Origin: Paraburkholderia sp.
Lineage (GTDB): Bacteria; Pseudomonadota; Gammaproteobacteria; Burkholderiales; Burkholderiaceae
Reading direction: 5' to 3'
NCBI RefSeq assembly: GCF_028283785.1
Contig: NZ_JAPWKB010000006.1
Coordinates: 1 to 64,000, forward strand
Length of the DNA: 64,000 nt
A program made the position numbers and the translations under genes. The notes below the pieces were generated by a model. That model was not told the origin of the DNA, ran no database searches, and saw only the letters and a program-made list of their open reading frames with translations. Positions 34,681 through 43,629 of the stretch are shown here, in pieces (position 1 is the stretch's first letter; every line of letters starts with the position of its first letter).

Positions 34681-35781
34681 ATGAACGAGACACCCGGCAA
34701 CGTTCCCGCATCGCGCACGGGCGTAGTGATTACGCCCGCACATCGCGCCTTTTTCCAAGGCATTCCGAAGGTGGAACTGCATTGCCATCTGCTTGGCGCC
34801 GTGCGTCGCGAGACCTTTATCGCGCTTGCCGAGCGCACGCGCGCGCCGATCGAACGCGACGAAATCGAGGCGTTCTACACGCGCGGCGAAAAGCCGGTTG
34901 GCGTATTGCGGATTCTGCGCGCACTCGACCAATACCTGCTCACCGATGCCGCCGATCTGCATCGGCTCACGTACGAATATCTCGAAGACGCGGCCGCGCA
35001 TAACGTGCGGCATAGCGAGTTCTTCTGGAATCCGACCGGCACGGTGCGCGTATCGAAGATCGCCTATCCGGATGCGCAAGCGGCGATCGTCGCGGCGATT
35101 CGCGATGCGTCGCATGACTTCGGGATTAGCGCACGACTGATTCCGAGTATCGACCGCGAAGCCGACCCGGACGAGGCGGTTGAAATGGTGGAGTGGATGA
35201 AGGCTCATCGCGCGGACGAAGTCGCGGGTATCGGCATCGATTACCGCGAGAACGATCGTCCGCCCGAGTTGTTCTGGAAGGCCTATCGTAACGCCCGCAA
35301 TGCCGGCTTCCGGACGACCGCGCATGCGGGTGAGTTCGGTATGCCGTGGCGCAACGTCGAGACCGCTGTGGACCTGCTACAGGTGGATCGCGTGGATCAC
35401 GGTTATACGATCGTCGACAACCCGGAACTCGCAGCGCGCTATGCGGAACGCGGCATTGTCTTTACCGTCGTGCCGACTAACTCGTATTACTTGCGCACAC
35501 TGCCGCCGGAACAATGGGCCGAGCTTCATCCGATGCGACGGATGCCGTCGCTGGGCTTGCGCATTCATCCGAATACCGACGATCCGACGCTGCACAAAGT
35601 GAATCCGAGCGAGGCGTGGGCGCTGATGTTCGATCACTTCGGGTTCGGCGTGGACGACTTGCGACAGTTCATGCTGAACGGTGTCGAGGGTGCGTGGGTC
35701 GATGATGCGACTAAAGCGGAGTGGCGCGCGAATTGGGTTGGGGCGTTTGATGCGTTGGCTGGGGGGATTGCGGAGAAGTAA
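34681..35781 (+). CDS. Adenosine/adenine deaminase family protein
   Basis: A 366-residue metal-dependent deaminase. The metal ligands H34 and H36 are in KVELHCHLLGA; the later signatures are TTAHAGEFG, VDHGYTI and HPNTDDPTLH. DHG and the overall spacing resemble adenine deaminases as well as adenosine deaminases, so the substrate (nucleoside or base) is open. Because the adjacent permease is of the base type and the nucleoside hydrolase is exported, adenine is the more economical guess. It starts 61 bp after the permease. Confidence 0.9.
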   Translation: MNETPGNVPASRTGVVITPAHRAFFQGIPKVELHCHLLGAVRRETFIALAERTRAPIERDEIEAFYTRGEKPVGVLRILRALDQYLLTDAADLHRLTYEYLEDAAAHNVRHSEFFWNPTGTVRVSKIAYPDAQAAIVAAIRDASHDFGISARLIPSIDREADPDEAVEMVEWMKAHRADEVAGIGIDYRENDRPPELFWKAYRNARNAGFRTTAHAGEFGMPWRNVETAVDLLQVDRVDHGYTIVDNPELAARYAERGIVFTVVPTNSYYLRTLPPEQWAELHPMRRMPSLGLRIHPNTDDPTLHKVNPSEAWALMFDHFGFGVDDLRQFMLNGVEGAWVDDATKAEWRANWVGAFDALAGGIAEK

Positions 35782-35798
35782 CGTAGTACCGCGATAAA

Positions 35799-35825
35799 GC
35801 GGCGTCGTGATACGCGCGACGCCGC
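35799..35825. terminator. Hairpin between convergent deaminase and LysR genes
   Basis: GCGGCGTCG and CGACGCCGC form a perfect nine-base stem with a nine-base loop. It lies between the two stops and can serve either strand; there is no strong T-run. Confidence 0.55.
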
Positions 35826-35838
35826 CGCTCGACTTCAG

Positions 35839-36744
35839 CTACTGCAAATCCGGATGCTGCCGCGCAAGATCCGCAAACCATTCCGAAAATGCACGCACGC
35901 GCGAACTCAGTCCGCGACGATGCGGATAGATCAACGACAGCGACGTCGTTGGAATCGTGTATTGCGTCAATATCTCGACAAGCTCGCCTCGTTCGATCAA
36001 TTCCGACACCATGAAACGCGACGGCTGGATGATGCCGTGGCCGAGTGCGCCTGCGGTGATGTAGGTCGCACCGTCGTTGACTGACAGCACGCCGGTCAGC
36101 GGGAGTCGCTGCGTCTCGCCATCCGCGATGAACTCGAACGGAAACGTCTTTCCCGTGCGCGACGATACATAGTTAACCGTATTGTGTTCGCGCAGATCGT
36201 CTATCGTGGCAGGCGTGCCGTGCGTGTCCAGATACGCGGGCGACGCGCACGTCGTGAGCCGCGCATTGCCGATCGCGCGCGCCACCATGCTCGATTCTTC
36301 AACCGGTCCCATCCGGATCACGCAATCGACGCCATCCTGAATCAGATCGATATTTCTATCCGCGAGACCGAGGCGAACCTGTATGTGCGGATACTTCTGA
36401 TAGAAGTCCGCAAGCGCGGGCAGAAGAAGTGCGCGCGCTAAAGTGCCCGACGTATCGATCCGGATCGTTCCCGTCGGGTTCTGCAACTTGTTCGATAACG
36501 ATGCATCGGCGTCTGCGATCTCCCCGAGAATCTGCACGCAACGCTCATAGTAAAGCGCACCGTCTTCCGTCACACTCACCTGGCGCGTCGTGCGATTGAG
36601 CAACCGCACGCCCACATGCAACTCCAGCGCCTGCACGAGATTACTCACCGAGCCACGCGGCAAATCCATCAGCTCGGCAGCTTTCGAGAAGCTGTTCGTC
36701 TCCACGACGCGCGTGAAGACTTCCATCGCCTGTAGGCGGTCCAT
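35839..36744 (-). CDS. LysR-family regulator
   Basis: A 301-residue regulator opening MDRLQAMEVFTRVVETNSFSKAAE, with the recognition helix VSNLVQALE and an effector domain (IRIDTSGTLARALLLPALADF). The ATG at 36744 has CGGAAC upstream; a longer frame from 36804 has no ribosome site. It resembles the LysR at 22363. Its divergent neighbour is the GlxA-type regulator 490 bp away, so its target is not obvious. Confidence 0.92.
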   Translation of the reverse strand: MDRLQAMEVFTRVVETNSFSKAAELMDLPRGSVSNLVQALELHVGVRLLNRTTRQVSVTEDGALYYERCVQILGEIADADASLSNKLQNPTGTIRIDTSGTLARALLLPALADFYQKYPHIQVRLGLADRNIDLIQDGVDCVIRMGPVEESSMVARAIGNARLTTCASPAYLDTHGTPATIDDLREHNTVNYVSSRTGKTFPFEFIADGETQRLPLTGVLSVNDGATYITAGALGHGIIQPSRFMVSELIERGELVEILTQYTIPTTSLSLIYPHRRGLSSRVRAFSEWFADLARQHPDLQ

Positions 36745-37236
36745 ACGAAGTTCCGTTATCTGTGGTTGATGTCGCGCCGGGACGCACTGCGCGCACGCGT
36801 GCACTCAGTCGGGTCCTGTCGCGCATTTCGCCACTATTCTAACCGCACCCATTTCCGCCCCTTACGCACTTCGCTCGCCGCCTGGCATCGACCGGCAGCG
36901 CGCCGTCACGTCCGCGCGTTCACGCAAAGTGTTATCGCCGCGATTGCAAATGACTTGATAAATGCTATATACGCGTCGACGGAATTGGAAATAAAAAGCG
37001 TTTGGAAATAAATTCGTCATCGGTTATATCGCACGCGCGTGATTGGCCACTAAACCAATGACTTACAGTTTGCTAACCGTCAATTGTTCCGCCACGTATG
37101 GCGTATTCCGCCATTTCTAACGCATGACACGCGCGCTCAAGCGCGTCGGCGCTAGCGCGGCATGCTTCCTTGATCGATTCCGCCAATAGCATGGTCAAAT
37201 CGGACGACTAATAATAAGAATGAGATTCCGGCGAAT
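36745..37236. other. Long non-coding gap ahead of the exopolysaccharide locus regulator
   Basis: No convincing gene is seen in these 490 bases, which are clearly more AT-rich from about 36940. Visible elements are an 11-bp direct repeat (36985 and 37002), a 6-bp-stem hairpin ACGCGC/GCGCGT at 37129-37146, and AT-rich stretches that could hold promoters for the two divergent regulators. Confidence 0.6.
36985..37012. repeat. Direct repeat TTGGAAATAAA, 17-base period
   Basis: Two perfect 11-base copies at 36985-36995 and 37002-37012. AraC-type proteins usually bind direct repeats about two helical turns or less apart, so this is a candidate site for the GlxA-type regulator 225 bases downstream or for its paralogue at 55244. 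Confidence 0.5.
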
Positions 37237-38343
37237 ATGATGCACCGCAGAAAAGCCAATTTCGCATTAACGCCGGGGGCCAGCGGTATGGAATATGCAG
37301 CCGATTTAACAAGGAAAGCAATTCACTTAATCATGGGCGGAAGCATCGGGGTGACGCGCCGCCGACGACAAGTCGTCGTTCTTCTTATCGAAGGCTTTTC
37401 GCTGATTCATATGGGGCGTCTAGCTGAAATCTTCAATCTCGCGAATCGGGCGAACCGTCAGGATGCGGGCGTCCGCGAGTACTACGATCTGTTGTTGGTG
37501 TCTGCAAAAGGCGGTGCTATGCGCTCGTCGTCAGGTGTGCTGATCTGGACCGATGCGGTCGAGGCGCACTACGCCAAGGACGTGCATGCACTGTTCGTGC
37601 TCGGCGGCGCGGGAATGCCGGCAGAGCGCGATGAGCGTTTGCTTGCGTGGCTGCGCCATGCGCATCCGCACACCAAAGTCGTGCAGGGCGTAGGCGGTGG
37701 ACACAAGATTCTTGAGCTGGCAGGTCTGGCCCGTAAAGACGTTTCGAGTGTCGAAATGCCTGCGGGTATTGCGCTTTCGCGTTCGGCTGCGCGTGCGTCG
37801 TCCTCGGAGGCGGGTGAAGACGATGCGCTAGCGAGTGCCTTGTCAGTGGTCAAGCGCGATTGCGGCTATGAAACGGCACGTGAAGTCGCAGAAGATTTGC
37901 TGCCGACATCGTCGCATCAGTTTGCGCGTTCGGTATTCGATTCGCGTGAAGCGCGCGCCAGCGATCTGATTCGTGCCGCAGCGCATCAACTGCGCATCGG
38001 TAGCGAGAACCGTATTTCGATTGCGGACGCTGCGCAATCCGCGGCAATGAGCGAGCGCAATTTTCTGCGTCGCTTCAAGCAGGAAATTGGCGTGACGCCG
38101 ACTGAATTCGTATTGCGCGTTCGGCTTGAGAAAGCGTGCTACATGCTGGTCGATACCGATCTTCCCGCGGACAAGATTGCGCGTCGTACCGGCTTGGGGA
38201 GTGGCGATCGTCTGGCAAAACTGTTCCGTCAGCATCTGTCGATGTCGCCGACCGAATACCGCAATCTCGAACGCGGCCGACTCGCCGATAACGGTACGCC
38301 GGGTAGCGATGTCGTCAAGCGTGTGCGCCGTTCCGTCTCGTAA
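37237..38343 (+). CDS. GlxA-type AraC regulator with DJ-1/PfpI-like domain
   Basis: 368 residues. After a ~45-residue N-terminal extension comes a DJ-1/PfpI-like domain (VVVLLIEGFSLIHMGRLAEIFNLANR, HALFVLGGAGMP) in which the usual nucleophile Cys is missing (VVQGVGGGHKILE). The C-terminal ~110 residues are a double AraC helix-turn-helix with MSERNFLRRFKQEIGVTPTEF and KLFRQHLSMSPTEYR. An in-frame ATG at 37333 would remove the extension. It reads toward the exopolysaccharide genes 200 bp downstream. Its closest relative in the window is at 55244, at the other end of the locus. Confidence 0.9.
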   Translation: MMHRRKANFALTPGASGMEYAADLTRKAIHLIMGGSIGVTRRRRQVVVLLIEGFSLIHMGRLAEIFNLANRANRQDAGVREYYDLLLVSAKGGAMRSSSGVLIWTDAVEAHYAKDVHALFVLGGAGMPAERDERLLAWLRHAHPHTKVVQGVGGGHKILELAGLARKDVSSVEMPAGIALSRSAARASSSEAGEDDALASALSVVKRDCGYETAREVAEDLLPTSSHQFARSVFDSREARASDLIRAAAHQLRIGSENRISIADAAQSAAMSERNFLRRFKQEIGVTPTEFVLRVRLEKACYMLVDTDLPADKIARRTGLGSGDRLAKLFRQHLSMSPTEYRNLERGRLADNGTPGSDVVKRVRRSVS

Positions 38344-38542
38344 CGCATAGCAATACTGACTGCTGGACCCGCGTAGTTTCGCGATTCAACTGCTAGTCAC
38401 CCTGTCAATAGCTTGAGCATCGACGCCTGTTCGGGGCTGGTCGATAGATCTAGTTTTGTTTCGTTGATGACCCGCATTACAAACCGCTGGATTGGGTCAA
38501 TCGAGCGAAATGTCTTGTGTGTATCGGGCTGAGGAATCCTAA

Positions 38543-39622
38543 ATGGAAAAGATACTGCCAAGAATTGTCGATATCGGATTGATTGTGTCCGGTGCATTTA
38601 TTCCCTTTTTAATTCATTCGTCCGGCGAGGTTCATTCGCATATTTTCGACGGATCGCTTGTCGCATTCGCGGCGGCGCTTGCTTTATCGGTATTTCCTGC
38701 TTGCGGCATTTATGAAACGGCGAGGAAGCGATCGCCGTTTTATCAGATCGGTCGAACCGCGATTGCATGGATCGTGGTTCAGGGCGGCAGCACGTTGCTT
38801 CTTTACGCACTTCGGCGCGGCGAAATCCTGTCGAGTCTGTGGTTTGTCTACTGGACCATTACCAGTGGGATCGGTTTGCTGATTTTCCGTGCGGTCACGC
38901 TGGCGATTTTCGAACTGATCGAACGGGCCGGTCGTCAGGTTCAGGCCGCGACGATCGACCAGGTCAATCAATACGGACGCTCGGTCGCGCGCTCGATGAC
39001 GGCGTCGGGTTGGGCCCGCAACGTCGTCAAGCGTGGTTTCGACCTGTTCGCTGCGTCGTGTCTGATCCTGATGCTCTCGCCAGTACTGATCGCGCTCGCG
39101 GTTCTCGTCAAACGCGATGGCGGTCCGGCGATGTTCGGTCACACGCGCATCGGCCGTAACGGCGAGAAGTTCAAGTGCCTGAAGTTCCGCTCGATGGTGA
39201 TGAATGCGGACGTGGTGCTAAAGGCATTGCTCGAAAGTGATCCCGAAGCACGTGCGGAGTGGGAACGCGAATTCAAGCTGAAGGACGACGTTCGCATCAC
39301 GCCGATCGGACGCATCTTGCGACGCACGAGTCTCGACGAGTTGCCGCAACTCTTCAACGTGGTCAAGGGCGAGATGAGCCTGGTCGGACCGCGACCGATC
39401 GTGCAGCAAGAGCTGGAGCGCTACGGCGACAACGTCAGCTACTACCTGATGGCGAAACCGGGCATGACGGGCTTGTGGCAGGTGAGCGGCCGCAACGATA
39501 CGGACTACGCGACCCGCGTGTCGCTCGACGTCTCGTACGTGAAGGAATGGTCGCTGCGCCGCGACATGAGCATTCTGCTGAAGACAGTGAGCGTGGTTTT
39601 TCGCGGTTCCGGCGCGTATTGA
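38543..39622 (+). CDS. Polyprenyl-phosphate sugar-1-phosphate transferase (WbaP-like), first step of exopolysaccharide assembly
   Basis: 359 residues. The N-terminal part has about four membrane helices; the C-terminal catalytic domain is a bacterial sugar transferase with KRGFDLFAAS, KFRSMVMNAD, LRRTSLDELPQLFNVVKGEMSLVGPRP and KPGMTGLWQVSGR. The enzyme moves a hexose-1-phosphate from a UDP-sugar to undecaprenyl phosphate. It lacks the large central domain of full WbaP/GumD proteins. Given galU and galE in the same locus, galactose or glucose is the likely first sugar. GAGGA precedes the ATG. Confidence 0.92.
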   Translation: MEKILPRIVDIGLIVSGAFIPFLIHSSGEVHSHIFDGSLVAFAAALALSVFPACGIYETARKRSPFYQIGRTAIAWIVVQGGSTLLLYALRRGEILSSLWFVYWTITSGIGLLIFRAVTLAIFELIERAGRQVQAATIDQVNQYGRSVARSMTASGWARNVVKRGFDLFAASCLILMLSPVLIALAVLVKRDGGPAMFGHTRIGRNGEKFKCLKFRSMVMNADVVLKALLESDPEARAEWEREFKLKDDVRITPIGRILRRTSLDELPQLFNVVKGEMSLVGPRPIVQQELERYGDNVSYYLMAKPGMTGLWQVSGRNDTDYATRVSLDVSYVKEWSLRRDMSILLKTVSVVFRGSGAY

Positions 39623-39714
39623 GCGCGGGTGCCGAGCGGCGTTCGCATGCGGAATGCGAACGCCGGAGCAGGCGATGTGAGCAGGTCAAACAAAAACATA
39701 TAACGAGGTTTTGA

Positions 39715-40890
39715 ATGAATACGTTGGAACAATACAGTCGGGCCGATTTTCTTCGGCCCTTCCGGAAGAGTCGTTTGCGGCGGTTGATCGCCGTTGCACC
39801 GCTTTGTGCGGCGCTAGGCGCCTGCGGCGTCGCGCCGGGGATGCGGATGCACCAACCGGCAACCATCCCGCTGGAGAGCGGTAAAACGCCCGACAGCAAC
39901 GTTCAGCTGCAAGTACCGATCACGGATATCAACCTTGCGCTGATCGCACGACTGAACCAGAGTGAACGCGACGCGCAACCGAGCTGGTCGGATCTGACGG
40001 CGACGCCCGGCGCCTATTCGGTCGGACCGGGCGACGTGCTGCAGGTTACCGTGTGGGATCACCCGGAACTGGCGGCGGCGCTCGGCGCGCAGTCGATGAC
40101 GGGCACCCGTACCGCCGACGCACCGGCAGGCTTCGTCGTCGATCAGGACGGCACGTTGCAATTCCCGTACGTGGGGCGCATGCATGTCGCCGGGCTTCAA
40201 ACCCAGCAGATTCAGGCGCAACTGACGAAAGTGCTGGCTAAAACGTTTCAGGACCCGCAGGTCACGGTTCGCATGGCGTCGTTTCGCGCCAAACAGGTGT
40301 TTATCGAAGGCGAGGTGCATACGCCCGGATCGCAACCGATCAACGATATTCCGATGACCTTGTACGACGCGGTCAGTCGCGCGGGCGGTTTCGATTCGAG
40401 CGCGGACCAGAGTCGCGTCGTACTGGTACGCGGCGGCGTTCAACGGGAACTCGACCTCACCGAGATGACCGCGAAAGGCATGAGCCCGTCGCGCATCATT
40501 CTTAAAGACGGCGATTTGCTGCGCGTTCCCGCGCGCGACGAAAGCGGTGTGTTCGTAATGGGCGAGGTGAACAAGCCCGTGACAGCGCTACCGATGCGCA
40601 GCGGCAAGCTGACCCTGAGCGATGCACTGTCGCAAGCGGGCAGCCTCAGCAACACCACCGCAGATGCCGCGCAACTCTATGTGATTCGCGGCAATACGAC
40701 TTCGGTTCCAGAAGTTTTTCATCTAGACGCAAGCTCGCCGGTTGCCATGGTGCTTGCCAATCAATTCGATCTCCAACCTAAAGACATCGTCTATGTAGAC
40801 GGCAATGGTCTTGTGCGCTTTAGCCGCGTGCTTAGCCTGTTGCTTCCCGCGATCAATGCAGGCCTGACCGCAGCCATCGTCACCAAATGA
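39715..40890 (+). CDS. wza: Polysaccharide export outer-membrane lipoprotein, Wza-like
   Basis: A 391-residue lipoprotein: a hydrophobic signal ends in a lipobox A-L-G-A-C with Cys37 as the lipidated residue. The body has the Poly_export domain (YSVGPGDVLQVTVWDHPEL) and two SLBB repeats (VFIEGEVHTPGSQPI, VFVMGEVNKPVTALP), close to the 379 residues of E. coli Wza. It should form the octameric export channel for the polymer. The next gene overlaps its stop by four bases. Confidence 0.94.
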   Translation: MNTLEQYSRADFLRPFRKSRLRRLIAVAPLCAALGACGVAPGMRMHQPATIPLESGKTPDSNVQLQVPITDINLALIARLNQSERDAQPSWSDLTATPGAYSVGPGDVLQVTVWDHPELAAALGAQSMTGTRTADAPAGFVVDQDGTLQFPYVGRMHVAGLQTQQIQAQLTKVLAKTFQDPQVTVRMASFRAKQVFIEGEVHTPGSQPINDIPMTLYDAVSRAGGFDSSADQSRVVLVRGGVQRELDLTEMTAKGMSPSRIILKDGDLLRVPARDESGVFVMGEVNKPVTALPMRSGKLTLSDALSQAGSLSNTTADAAQLYVIRGNTTSVPEVFHLDASSPVAMVLANQFDLQPKDIVYVDGNGLVRFSRVLSLLLPAINAGLTAAIVTK

Positions 40891-41321
40891 TCGGGAACAT
40901 TCTCGTCGTGTGCGAAGGCAACGTCTGTCGTAGTCCGATGGCGGCGGCCTTGCTTGCCGTTGCGCTGCCGGGACGGTCGGTGGCGTCGGCTGGCTTTAAT
41001 GCGCTGGTGGGCGTGCCCGCAATGCAGTTCGCGCAGGAAGTGATGCGCACGCGCGGCTTGCAACTCGACGCGCATCGTGGCCGCCAGCTGAGCCGGGCTG
41101 CCTGCGTGGAAGCGGACCTGATTCTGGTGATGGACCGGATTCAACGAACGCTTCTCGAAGAACAGTATCCGTTCGCACGCGGGAAGATTTTTCGTCTTGG
41201 TGAATACAAGAACTTCGACATTCACGACCCTTATCGTCAACCGCGGTTCGTATTCGAGCGCTGTGCGCGGCTCATCGAACTTGGCGTAGGTGACTGGCTT
41301 GAGCGGTTACGGCGTGTTTAA
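40887..41321 (+). CDS. wzb: Low-molecular-weight protein tyrosine phosphatase, Wzb-like
   Basis: A 144-residue phosphatase with the C-x5-R-S loop (VCEGNVCRSPMA) at the N-terminus and the general-acid Asp in the late HDPYRQ motif. Its ATG overlaps the Wza stop and the Wzc kinase follows, the standard wza-wzb-wzc order. It dephosphorylates the Tyr-rich tail of Wzc to control polymer length and export. Confidence 0.94.
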   Translation: MIGNILVVCEGNVCRSPMAAALLAVALPGRSVASAGFNALVGVPAMQFAQEVMRTRGLQLDAHRGRQLSRAACVEADLILVMDRIQRTLLEEQYPFARGKIFRLGEYKNFDIHDPYRQPRFVFERCARLIELGVGDWLERLRRV

Positions 41322-41371
41322 GCCGGTCCGCACTCAGTGTCGTGTCGACAACATGGAACCGAATTGCATTC

Positions 41372-43612
41372 ATGAACCTAAAGAACCCCAACGTGCAGCA
41401 GCCTGATGAAGCTGCGGGAGATGGCGATTTCGTCGCCATTCTGGATATCCTGATGGAAAGCAGGTGGACGATCGTCGCTATCGTCTTCGTCTTTCTCTTA
41501 CTCGGCACCGCTTATGCAATTCTAGCTAAGCCAGTGTACGAAGCGGACATCATGGTTCAGGTCGAAGACAGCCCTGACACGTCCGCGGCGAAGAGCCTGC
41601 TCGGTGACGTGTCATCGTTGTTCGACGTGAAGTCGTCGGCTGCCGCGGAGTCGCAGATTCTTGCGTCGCGGCTGGTCGTTTCGCGTGCGGTGGACCAGCT
41701 CAATCTGTTTATCGACGCGAAGCCGAAGCGGTTCCCGTTGATTGGAAACTGGATCGCCGCGAGAAGCGACGGTCTGTCGGCGCCCGGCTTTCTGGGCTTT
41801 GGCGGCTATACGTGGGGCACCGAAACGATCGATGTGCCGCAGTTCGACGTGCCGGTCGCTTACGAAGGCGACGCTTTCAAGCTGACGATGCTAAATGGCA
41901 ATCGCTATAGCGTGAGCGGCGGCGATTTCGACACGCCGGTAGAAGGCACGATCGGAACCGTCGAGCATTTCCATAGCGCAAAAGGGCTCATCGAGTTGCG
42001 CGTCGCGGCGATTTCCGCACGCCCGGGCGCGGTGTTTCGTCTGATACGCAATTCGCGTCTGCAAACCATCGAAGCACTGCAAGACCATCTGAACGTTCAG
42101 GAGAAGATCAAGCAGTCCGACGTCGTGGTGGCAAGCCTGCGCGATACCGATCCGCAACTGGTCGCTGCTGCGTTGAATGAAGTCGGTGCGCAGTACATCC
42201 GCCAGAACATCGAACGCAAATCGGCGGAGGCTGCGCAATCGCTCGATTTTCTCAATGGCCAGTTGCCCAAGCTGAAAGATCAATTGACCGATGCCGAGGC
42301 GCGTCTGACGAAGATGCGCGACGAGCATGGAACCGTGGATCTGACTGAAGAGGCCAAGCTCGCGCTCGCGCAAACCGCCGATGCGAAGACCCGTTTGCTC
42401 GAATTGCAAGAGAAGCGCCAGGAGTTGCTGACGCACTTCACCGGCAAGCATCCGAGCATCGCCGCAATCGATCAGCAGATTGCAGCGCTTGGCAGCTATC
42501 GCGAGTCGGCCGAGGCGCAGATTCATCGCTTGCCGGATCTTCAGCAGGATGCCGTGAGAATGATGCTGGACGTCAAGGTCAGTACCGATCTCTATACCGC
42601 GTTGCTCGACAACATGCAGCAATTGCAACTCGTGCGTGCGGGCAAGGTCGGCAATGTGCGACTCGTCGATACGGCGGCTGTGCCGGAGATTCCGGTTCGT
42701 CCGAAGAAGCCGCTGGTGGTGTTTGCCTCGTTGCTATTGGGTGTGCTGGTGGGTTGCGGTGCGGTGATCGCACGTTCGATCCTGTTCAAGGGCATTTCCG
42801 ATCCCGCCGACATCGAACGCCGTCTGGGTCTGAGCGTCTACGCGACTGTACCGTTGAGTGAGCAACAAAAAGCACTCGCGGAGAAAGCGGCGCGCAAGGA
42901 GCACGCACTGTCGCTGCTTGCGGTGTCGTCGCCGGGTGAGCCTGCGGTCGAAAGTCTGCGCAGCTTGCGTACCGCATTGCAGTTCGCGATGCTCGAAGCG
43001 AAGAACAACGTGGTGGTCATCGCGGGTCCGGCGCCGGGCGTGGGCAAGACCTTTGTGTCGGCCAACCTTGCTGCCGTGCTGGCGATGGCGGGCAAGCGCG
43101 TGCTGCTGCTGGACGGCGACATTCGAAAGGGCCGTTTGAACGAGTACCTCGGTTTTTCGCGGACGGGCGGCTTCTCCGAACTGATTGCGGGGACGTCGGA
43201 GTTGCGTGACGTGATCCATCGCGACGTGATCGAAGGGTTGGACTTTATCTCGACAGGCGCGATCCCGAAGAATCCTTCGGAGCTTTTGCTCAATTCGCGC
43301 GTACCGATGTTGATCGAGCAACTATCGCGAGACTACGACATCGTGATCATCGACTCGTCGCCGGTTCTGGCCGTCACCGACACCGGCATTCTCGCGACGC
43401 TGGCCGGCACGGCATTTCTCGTCGCGTTCGCGGGCATCACCAAACTCGGCGAGATCAGCGAGTCCGTCAAACGACTCACGCAAAACGGCATTCGTTTGAA
43501 TGGTGTGGTGTTCAACGGCGTGAATCCGCGTCTGGGTCAGTACGGTTACGGCTCGAAGTACGGCGGGTACCGCTACGTTGCCTACGAATACGGCGACAAC
43601 CATGAAGCGTAG
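41372..43612 (+). CDS. wzc: Tyrosine-protein kinase and chain-length regulator, Wzc-like
   Basis: A 746-residue inner-membrane kinase. The N-terminal Wzz domain is bounded by helices near residues 25-45 (WTIVAIVFVFLLLGTAYAI) and ~450 (VVFASLLLGVLVGCGAVIA), with coiled-coil sequence between. The cytoplasmic kinase has Walker A GPAPGVGKT, a second motif LLLDGDIRKG and Walker B IVIIDSSPV, and ends in a Tyr cluster (GYGSKYGGYRY). A GTG at 41342 is a possible earlier start. It works with Wza and Wzb in regulated export. Confidence 0.94.
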   Translation: MNLKNPNVQQPDEAAGDGDFVAILDILMESRWTIVAIVFVFLLLGTAYAILAKPVYEADIMVQVEDSPDTSAAKSLLGDVSSLFDVKSSAAAESQILASRLVVSRAVDQLNLFIDAKPKRFPLIGNWIAARSDGLSAPGFLGFGGYTWGTETIDVPQFDVPVAYEGDAFKLTMLNGNRYSVSGGDFDTPVEGTIGTVEHFHSAKGLIELRVAAISARPGAVFRLIRNSRLQTIEALQDHLNVQEKIKQSDVVVASLRDTDPQLVAAALNEVGAQYIRQNIERKSAEAAQSLDFLNGQLPKLKDQLTDAEARLTKMRDEHGTVDLTEEAKLALAQTADAKTRLLELQEKRQELLTHFTGKHPSIAAIDQQIAALGSYRESAEAQIHRLPDLQQDAVRMMLDVKVSTDLYTALLDNMQQLQLVRAGKVGNVRLVDTAAVPEIPVRPKKPLVVFASLLLGVLVGCGAVIARSILFKGISDPADIERRLGLSVYATVPLSEQQKALAEKAARKEHALSLLAVSSPGEPAVESLRSLRTALQFAMLEAKNNVVVIAGPAPGVGKTFVSANLAAVLAMAGKRVLLLDGDIRKGRLNEYLGFSRTGGFSELIAGTSELRDVIHRDVIEGLDFISTGAIPKNPSELLLNSRVPMLIEQLSRDYDIVIIDSSPVLAVTDTGILATLAGTAFLVAFAGITKLGEISESVKRLTQNGIRLNGVVFNGVNPRLGQYGYGSKYGGYRYVAYEYGDNHEA

Positions 43613-43629
43613 TGATAGCGAGGCTTGAG

